This document shows positions 24,696-29,491 of a stretch of 29,491 nucleotides of DNA, in pieces. The position numbers were made by a program, and so were the translations under genes. The number at the start of each line of letters is the position of its first letter. Positions within the stretch are counted from its first letter, which is position 1. This DNA comes from Mariaggregatimicrobium sp964498785 (lineage in GTDB: Bacteria > Zhuqueibacterota > Zhuqueibacteria > Thermofontimicrobiales > Thiofontviventaceae). The DNA is taken from NCBI GenBank assembly GCA_964498785.1, contig CAZCJL010000087.1, forward strand, positions 1 through 29,491, read 5' to 3'. The notes below the pieces were generated by a model. The model ran no database searches. It had not been told where the DNA came from and saw only the letters and a program-made list of their open reading frames with translations.

Positions 24696-25414
24696 AAAAA
24701 ATACAGTTTATTGAAATATCCCAGTTGTTCGATTGTTCTTATCAATTAGGTGTGTTGAGTCAGGGCGAAACAGTAGAATTGGGACAAATCCCGCTTAAAG
24801 GCTACTGCCATGCCGGGCGGACAGTAATTTTCAATCAGAAAAATCAGGATTTTTGGATGCAATTAAAAAGCAGCCTTGTAATTTTGCATTATAGTGATGT
24901 GGCGTATGATAATACCATTAAACCGAAAGTATCGAAAATTTTATTTCCCTCATTCCCTGATGCTAAATTAATTACGTATGATTTTAAAGCGGCTGCTGTG
25001 AAAGCTGGTTTGGCGATGCGAGGACGAAACAATCTGGTTTGGAGTACAGAATTCGGTTTCATGTGTAAAATTACAGCTCTTGGATTCAAAGAAAAAATAG
25101 TGGGTTATGAACGTCAAAATTTACCGGAGAGGTTGCCACAATGTAAAAATTGTTCAATTTGTACAGATGCTTGCCCGGGAATGGCATTTGCCGGGGGCGA
25201 GTACCAACGGGAAATGTGCGAATCCATAATTGGCCCACAGGTGCAATCACATCTACTTAAATACGATCGCACGTTTCGGCGAATAAACGTTCCCTGGCAG
25301 GGCGTGCCGGGTGGAATAAAAAATCACTGTCAGGAATGTCAACGACATTGCCCGGTACTTGGGAGTTATCAAAAGCAACATATTGCTGATCGACAACGAG
25401 GAGTTTATGAATAA
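24692..25414 (+). CDS. QueG-like double 4Fe-4S cluster protein
   Basis: 240 residues. The N-terminal ~140 residues resemble the substrate/cobalamin half of epoxyqueuosine reductase-like proteins in shortened form (AVKAGLAMRGRNNLVWSTEFG). The C-terminal part binds two [4Fe-4S] clusters: CKNCSICTDACP (Cys151, 154, 157, 161), Cys176, and CQECQRHCP (Cys213, 216, 220). True QueG proteins have 310 or more residues and extra HEAT-like helices, which are absent here. A role as electron donor, or as a reductase in its own right, to the next gene's product is plausible. It overlaps the preceding gene by 4 and the following by 8 bases. Cobalamin binding cannot be shown from the sequence. Confidence 0.75.
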   Translation: MKKIQFIEISQLFDCSYQLGVLSQGETVELGQIPLKGYCHAGRTVIFNQKNQDFWMQLKSSLVILHYSDVAYDNTIKPKVSKILFPSFPDAKLITYDFKAAAVKAGLAMRGRNNLVWSTEFGFMCKITALGFKEKIVGYERQNLPERLPQCKNCSICTDACPGMAFAGGEYQREMCESIIGPQVQSHLLKYDRTFRRINVPWQGVPGGIKNHCQECQRHCPVLGSYQKQHIADRQRGVYE

Positions 25415-26477
25415 TATTCAAATTGCTATTGGTTATTCAAACGTATTGCCTGGATTTTATGAAAATATATGGATGCCTTATAAAAAGAATATCCATTCAA
25501 TATTTTTCTCAGCGCCAAAAGATTTCGGAGTGAACAATGCCCGTGGTGTTTACACGACCAGAGATGCACTGCAGGAAATAAATAAAATGCGTTCTGAAAA
25601 AACAGAATTGGATTTAAACCTGTTGCTCAATTGCGCGTGTACCGGAAACCGGTTAACTCAGGAAGATGAATTTCGGGTAAAATGTCTGTTGAATCGATTA
25701 TATGATATGGAATGTTTTACATCCGTTACTGTGTCGAATGCCTGGTATTTAAGGCAGGTACTTAAATGGAAATGGGAACGGGGTGCAGATGTGGACCTAC
25801 ATGGATCGGTTATTTGGGATATCAAGTCCATTGATGAAGTAGAAAACATATTTTGGCGCTATGGTAAGAATTGTTTGCATTGCATCAATATCAGCCGTAA
25901 AAGAGTGCATGATCTCGAATTTTTAGAAAAATTTAAAAATCATTTTCCCGATATTAAAGTTAAGTTAATTACAAACGAATGGTGTATGCACAATTGTCCG
26001 GAACAGACGGCGCATGCAAATTATCTTTCACATTGGGCAGAATACAATCGATTGGAAAAAAATTATATCGGAGAACGTTTAGTAACCGATGGCGTCCAGT
26101 TCTGTGTTTATGATATTGATAATTTCTGGCGCTTTTTGTGCGGTAAAGGCGTACCACCAGATTGCTTGCATAATTACGATGGTCTCGTGGATATCTGGAA
26201 AATTGGTAGCCGTAGCAAGGATCCCGTTATCATGGCGGAGTTGGTTGATGCCTATATTTATGGCAAACAAAAGGATCTTTATTTTTTATTCAGAACAAGT
26301 CACGGAGGAATCAGTCTCGCAAGAACGGAGGACGCTGAAAATGCGGCAAAATTTGAGAAAATCTATTTACCGGCAGAATGGTTTAAACGGCGATTGAAAT
26401 GCGGTGATAATTGTTATGAATGCAAATATTGTAAGCACGTATTTAACGATCTGTTAAAAAATATCAGAGGGGGCTGA
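25407..26477 (+). CDS. peptidase-U32-like Cys-rich TIM-barrel protein
   Basis: 356 residues from the ATG at 25407 (GAGGAG just upstream; a TTG 16 codons earlier is unlikely). Features of the U32 family (UbiU/UbiV, TrhP, RlhA): KLITNEWCMHNCPEQTAHAN with Cys193 and Cys197, further Cys at 233, 245 and 253, then the YDGLVDIWKIGSRSKDP block corresponding to the usual K-I-x-G-R segment. An extra C-terminal C-x3-C-x2-C-x2-C (332, 336, 339, 342) could hold another cluster. Known U32 proteins are mostly Fe-S enzymes in oxygen-independent hydroxylation rather than proteases. The overlap with the ferredoxin-like gene suggests they work together. The family call is by motif and may be remote. Confidence 0.6.
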   Translation: MNNIQIAIGYSNVLPGFYENIWMPYKKNIHSIFFSAPKDFGVNNARGVYTTRDALQEINKMRSEKTELDLNLLLNCACTGNRLTQEDEFRVKCLLNRLYDMECFTSVTVSNAWYLRQVLKWKWERGADVDLHGSVIWDIKSIDEVENIFWRYGKNCLHCINISRKRVHDLEFLEKFKNHFPDIKVKLITNEWCMHNCPEQTAHANYLSHWAEYNRLEKNYIGERLVTDGVQFCVYDIDNFWRFLCGKGVPPDCLHNYDGLVDIWKIGSRSKDPVIMAELVDAYIYGKQKDLYFLFRTSHGGISLARTEDAENAAKFEKIYLPAEWFKRRLKCGDNCYECKYCKHVFNDLLKNIRGG

Positions 26478-26481
26478 TGAA

Positions 26482-27309
26482 ATGGATCTTGTAAAACCAG
26501 ATGGGTTAAAATTACGTGTTCTTTCTTCGGGGAACGCTGAGAAAACCATTATTTCATGCAAGGGGAGGGAAATCGGCGGTAGAGAAAAGATTGTTATCGC
26601 CGGTCCCTGTGCAATTGAAAGCGCTGAGCAGATGCGAACAATTGCGGATTCCTTATGTAAAAATGGAGTCTTTGTACTTAGGGGAGGGGCATTTAAACCA
26701 AGAACATCGCCATATTCTTTTCAGGGCATGCGGCAGGAGGGTGTAAAGTTAATGCATGAGGTGGTAGAAGAATTCGGGATGATCTCTATTAGTGAGATGG
26801 TTGACACCGCTCTGGCTGATCTTTTTCATAAATATATTGACATAATACAAATCGGTTCACGCAATATGCAAAATTTTGAATTGTTGAAGATCGCTGGACA
26901 AATGGGTAAACCGATATTTTTAAAGCGTGGCTTTATGGCAACTCTGGAAGAATTCCTTAATGCTGCGGAATACGTGGTTCATCATGGAAATTCCCAGATA
27001 ATGCTCTGCGAACGCGGTATTAGAACGTTCGAGACGTTCACCCGTAATACTCTGGATATTGCTGGAATGGTGCTACTGAAACGATATACGCGTTTCCCTG
27101 TATTTGCTGATATTAGCCATGCGCTAGGACGAAAGGATATCGCTCAGGAAATTGCTAGTGCCGTTCTCGTCGCTGGTGCTGATGGTTTGATGGTGGAAGT
27201 ACACCAGGAGCCGGAATCAGCTCAAAGCGATAATTTTCAACAATTATCACTTCAGGAATTTTCGATCTTAAAAGACAATATTACCCCGTATCTCTGTTTC
27301 CAAAATTAA
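26482..27309 (+). CDS. aroF: DAHP synthase, type I-beta (3-deoxy-7-phosphoheptulonate synthase)
   Basis: 275 residues. It catalyses phosphoenolpyruvate + erythrose 4-phosphate to DAHP, the first step of the shikimate pathway. Conserved blocks: IAGPCAIES (40-47, metal ligand Cys43), RGGAFKPRTSPYSFQG, QIGSRNMQNFELLK, LKRGFMATLEEFL, LCERGIRTFETFTRNTLD, SHALGRKD and GADGLMVEVH. KRTS-type binding and RNMQN separate it from KDO8P synthase. The N-terminal extension is only ~35 residues, too short for the ferredoxin-like or ACT regulatory domains of longer relatives, so it is probably not feedback-regulated. DISH replaces the usual D-P-S-H. It starts 4 bases after the U32-like gene and ends the operon before a terminator. 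Confidence 0.93.
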   Translation: MDLVKPDGLKLRVLSSGNAEKTIISCKGREIGGREKIVIAGPCAIESAEQMRTIADSLCKNGVFVLRGGAFKPRTSPYSFQGMRQEGVKLMHEVVEEFGMISISEMVDTALADLFHKYIDIIQIGSRNMQNFELLKIAGQMGKPIFLKRGFMATLEEFLNAAEYVVHHGNSQIMLCERGIRTFETFTRNTLDIAGMVLLKRYTRFPVFADISHALGRKDIAQEIASAVLVAGADGLMVEVHQEPESAQSDNFQQLSLQEFSILKDNITPYLCFQN

Positions 27310-27340
27310 ATGCAGAAAAACATTTTGAATCAATACATTG

Positions 27341-27376
27341 TCCGTTATATTTATTTAAATATAACGGATTTTTTTT
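27341..27376 (+). terminator. rho-independent terminator of the GNAT-aroF operon
   Basis: TCCGTTATATTTA (27341-27353) and TAAATATAACGGA (27356-27368) are perfect 13-bp inverted arms around two bases, followed by eight T (27369-27376). It lies 32 bases after the aroF stop. It separates the operon from nadC. Confidence 0.88.
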
Positions 27377-27408
27377 GAATAATATCTGAAAAAAAAGTAG
27401 TTGTAAAA

Positions 27409-27437
27409 TTGATTTTTTTTCTTATCTTTTTTAAAAT
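27409..27437 (+). promoter_or_regulatory. candidate promoter of nadC
   Basis: TTGATT (27409-27414), 17 bases of mostly T, TAAAAT (27432-27437). The start would be near 27444, some 23 bases before the nadC ATG. It lies directly downstream of the preceding operon's terminator, so nadC is its own unit. Confidence 0.45.
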
Positions 27438-27466
27438 AATATTAATTTTGAATTGAGAATTGAATT

Positions 27467-28306
27467 ATGTCAGATTTTATCGAACAATTAATACACAATG
27501 CGCTGATAGAAGATTTAGGCGATCGCGGAGATGTTACTAGTTTGTCAACTGTCTCTGAAGATTGCGTTGGGCGCGCACAGATTATTGCTAAGGAAGCGGG
27601 TGTTATTGCCGGGGGACATGTTGTAAAAAAAGTATTCGAAATCGTTAATCCACACCTTGCGATTGAGCTTCTCGTCAAGGATGGGGAGAGGGTCGAATCG
27701 AAGCAACCGGTTATTTCAATTCATGGGCCAATGCGGGGTATTTTAACTGGTGAACGAACCGCTTTAAATTTTTTGTGTCGATTAAGCGGTATCGCTACGC
27801 TAACATCCCAATTTGTCGAATTGGTAAAACATACCGGGGTTCGCATTTTAGATACCCGAAAAACTACCCCTGGATTACGTACTCTTGAAAAATATGCTGT
27901 TAAAGTTGGTGGCGGCGATAATCATCGAATCGGGCTTTTTGACATGGTGTTGATTAAGGAAAATCATATTACTGCTGCCGGAGGAATTCAACAAGCGGTT
28001 AATCGTTGCCGTGGATTTTTGAAACAACAGAATCTGAATGTAAAGATTGAGGTTGAGACCAGAAATATTCACGAGGTGAAGGAAGCGATAAACTTAAAGG
28101 TAGACAGGATTATGCTCGATAATATGACTGTTGAGCAAATCAGGAAGGCTGTTGTATTGGTTAATAAAAAAGTGGAAGTGGAAATTTCCGGGGGCGTGAA
28201 TTTAAAAAACATTGTTGAGTATGCAGAAACCGGCATCGATTTTATTTCAATAGGAGCTTTAACACATTCCGCAGAAGCTTTAGATTTTTCACTATTGGTT
28301 AGATAA
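27467..28306 (+). CDS. nadC: nicotinate-nucleotide pyrophosphorylase (quinolinate phosphoribosyltransferase)
   Basis: 279 residues, the normal family length. It converts quinolinate + PRPP to nicotinate mononucleotide + CO2 in de novo NAD synthesis. Motifs: EDLGDRGDVTS at the start, GERTALNFLCRLSGIATLT, DTRKTTPGLRTLEKYAVKVGG (split by family norm), GGDNHR, VLIKENHI, IEVET, IMLDNM, EISGG and FISIGALTHS near the end. All substrate-binding Arg/Lys/His residues expected of the family are present. nadA and nadB are not in the window. It is flanked by its own candidate promoter and by terminators on both sides. Confidence 0.97.
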   Translation: MSDFIEQLIHNALIEDLGDRGDVTSLSTVSEDCVGRAQIIAKEAGVIAGGHVVKKVFEIVNPHLAIELLVKDGERVESKQPVISIHGPMRGILTGERTALNFLCRLSGIATLTSQFVELVKHTGVRILDTRKTTPGLRTLEKYAVKVGGGDNHRIGLFDMVLIKENHITAAGGIQQAVNRCRGFLKQQNLNVKIEVETRNIHEVKEAINLKVDRIMLDNMTVEQIRKAVVLVNKKVEVEISGGVNLKNIVEYAETGIDFISIGALTHSAEALDFSLLVR

Positions 28307-28311
28307 TAAAT

Positions 28312-28342
28312 AGCTGGCCAAATATCTTGCGGCCAGCTTTTT
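28312..28342 (+). terminator. rho-independent terminator of nadC
   Basis: AGCTGGCC (28312-28319) and GGCCAGCT (28331-28338) form an 8-bp GC-rich stem with an 11-base loop, followed by a short T run (28338-28342). It starts 6 bases after the nadC stop, and the ROK gene ends at 28363 from the other side. On the minus strand the stem is followed by a weaker T-containing tail, so it may also serve the ROK gene. Confidence 0.75.
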
Positions 28343-28362
28343 CATGTGCGTTTGTTTTATGT

Positions 28363-29295
28363 TCATTTGCCTTCCACAGCCAGTAATATGGCGCCAATCA
28401 CACCGGCATCGCCACCTAATTTTACTTTACCGACCTTTAAAACATCGGAGTTGGCTTTCATAATTTTTTGTCTGATTACTTTTTCGATGCGTTTAATAAA
28501 TTCATCACCGGCTTCTGCAACTCCCCCACCGATTAAGACCATTTCCGGATTCAGGACATTGACAACGCCGGCAATGCCTGTTCCTAAATAATCACATGTT
28601 TCATTTATAGTTTCGATGGCAAAGTCCTCTTCGACAATTGCTTTTTGAAAAATGAATTCTGTGGAGAGTTGATGTTCGTTATAAAGCAGGCCCGTACGTT
28701 TTAGTTTATGACGATATCGGTTAATCATTGCGGGAGCGGCAGCATAAGCTTCAAGACAGCCGAAGTTCCCACAGCCACATGGTTTTCCATTCATTTCGAC
28801 AGTAATGTGTCCGACTTCTGCGGCAGAATAATTTGCACCGCGATAAATTTCATTATTAAGAATAATTCCCCCGCCGATACCTGTGCCAATTGTAAAGCAA
28901 ACAACGCTGGAACAGTCAACTGCCGCTCCACACCTGGCCTCTGCAAGTGCAACGACATTTGCATCATTATCAATATACACAGGTATTCCATATTTGTCTT
29001 CAATCGTTTTTTTTACAGGAGCGTCTGCCCAATCCGGAATATTGGGGGTGTTACCGATTAATTGACCCAGTTTGACGTTTACACTGCCGGGAGTTCCCAC
29101 GCCGATTGCTTGAATGTCAGATTTTGTCTCGCTACGAAGTTCGTCAATTGCAGAAAAAATATTTTTGAAGATTTTATCCTGATTCTCGTATGAAAGCGAT
29201 GGTTTACTTTTTTTAACTTTCAGGTTTCCGGTCTTATCACCCAAAGCATACTTGAGGTTGGTACCGCCCAAATCCAAACCAATATATAAACCCAT
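28363..29295 (-). CDS. ROK-family sugar kinase (probable glucokinase)
   Basis: 310 residues. The N-terminal ATP-binding motif is LDLGGTNLK (7-15). The catalytic Asp lies in DNDAN (Asp111), and the zinc/ROK signature is GHITV (His163) with CGCGNFGCLEAY (Cys173, 175, 180). A second phosphate motif is FTIGTGIGGG and the adenosine motif is VLIGGGV. There is no N-terminal helix-turn-helix, so it is a kinase and not a NagC/XylR-type repressor. Glucose is the most common substrate of proteins of this length and motif set, but other hexoses or N-acetylhexosamines are possible. It is convergent with nadC. The 196 bases upstream to the window edge are A+T-rich with no gene I can support. Confidence 0.93.
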   Translation of the reverse strand: MGLYIGLDLGGTNLKYALGDKTGNLKVKKSKPSLSYENQDKIFKNIFSAIDELRSETKSDIQAIGVGTPGSVNVKLGQLIGNTPNIPDWADAPVKKTIEDKYGIPVYIDNDANVVALAEARCGAAVDCSSVVCFTIGTGIGGGIILNNEIYRGANYSAAEVGHITVEMNGKPCGCGNFGCLEAYAAAPAMINRYRHKLKRTGLLYNEHQLSTEFIFQKAIVEEDFAIETINETCDYLGTGIAGVVNVLNPEMVLIGGGVAEAGDEFIKRIEKVIRQKIMKANSDVLKVGKVKLGGDAGVIGAILLAVEGK

Positions 29296-29491
29296 TTTTA
29301 ACCTTTAATTTTGTTAACAGATTCGTAGTTCATGAATTAAAGAAAGGGAACGATTTATAGGAGCATTCTTCGCTTTTATAATACCCGTTTATAAAAATAA
29401 CCTTGAAGTTACAAATATTTTTTTAATTTTGCAAGATATTTTGTATCTTCTCAATATTTTATGGTAGATATGGGCGATTGCCGCTATGTCG

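Noticed and set aside
29461..29491. Plus-strand ATG near the right edge reading MVDMGDCRYV
   Set aside because: Ten codons, no ribosome site and only a weak promoter-like sequence upstream; may be chance.

Overview
The window reads as chromosomal DNA of a Gram-negative bacterium. It carries a TonB-dependent receptor with an N-terminal carboxypeptidase-regulatory-like domain, periplasmic gamma-glutamyltransferase, MltG and secreted TPR proteins. The DNA is A+T-rich (roughly 60% by eye). Carotenoid genes with a fused two-domain lycopene cyclase and the receptor type point to the FCB superphylum. However, clear Shine-Dalgarno sites and several sigma70-type promoters of the form TTGA--(17 bp)-TATATT argue against a core Bacteroidota member. 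A Calditrichota-, Balneolota- or KSB1-like lineage is my guess, not a proof.

Left part, 0.1-7.7 kb. On the minus strand a HicB-like antitoxin follows a compact carotenoid operon. In transcription order the operon is: small secreted helical/TPR-like protein, fused lycopene cyclase, CrtD-like desaturase, a spacer of about 280 bp with REP-like repeats and a possible internal promoter, CrtI, CrtB, and a PlsC-like acyltransferase. Divergent to it is a CarH/LitR-type MerR regulator with a cobalamin-binding domain. The two back-to-back promoters have identical hexamers and spacing, overlain by short repeats. This is the expected layout of a B12-based light switch for carotenoid synthesis. No GGPP synthase gene is present, so the precursor must come from elsewhere.

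Middle, 7.8-19.7 kb, plus strand. A TonB-dependent receptor has its own promoter, resembling the carotenoid one. Next comes an apparent co-transcribed run: a decayed polX (central part deleted, two small frameshifts), gamma-glutamyltransferase, MltG, a PcrA/UvrD helicase and a 1229-residue secreted TPR protein.

Decay zone, 19.7-22.5 kb. A 300-bp non-coding element with 13-bp inverted ends and flanking TA (a likely IS630/Tc1-type MITE) lies against the start of a broken gene. Behind it are fused or truncated remnants: coiled-coil adaptor joined to an ABC ATPase lacking Walker A, a 13-codon stub of an ABC permease, a PsbP-like secreted protein and a DUF1611 protein.

Right part, 22.5-29.3 kb. 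Six genes form a tight operon: three GNAT-fold proteins (four domains, only one with a canonical acetyl-CoA loop), a QueG-like double 4Fe-4S protein, a U32-like Cys-rich protein and a DAHP synthase, closed by a strong terminator. I do not know a described pathway with this set; it is the best candidate here for an undescribed system. nadC with its own promoter and terminator, and a convergent ROK-family sugar kinase, complete the window. No rRNA, tRNA or CRISPR array was seen.
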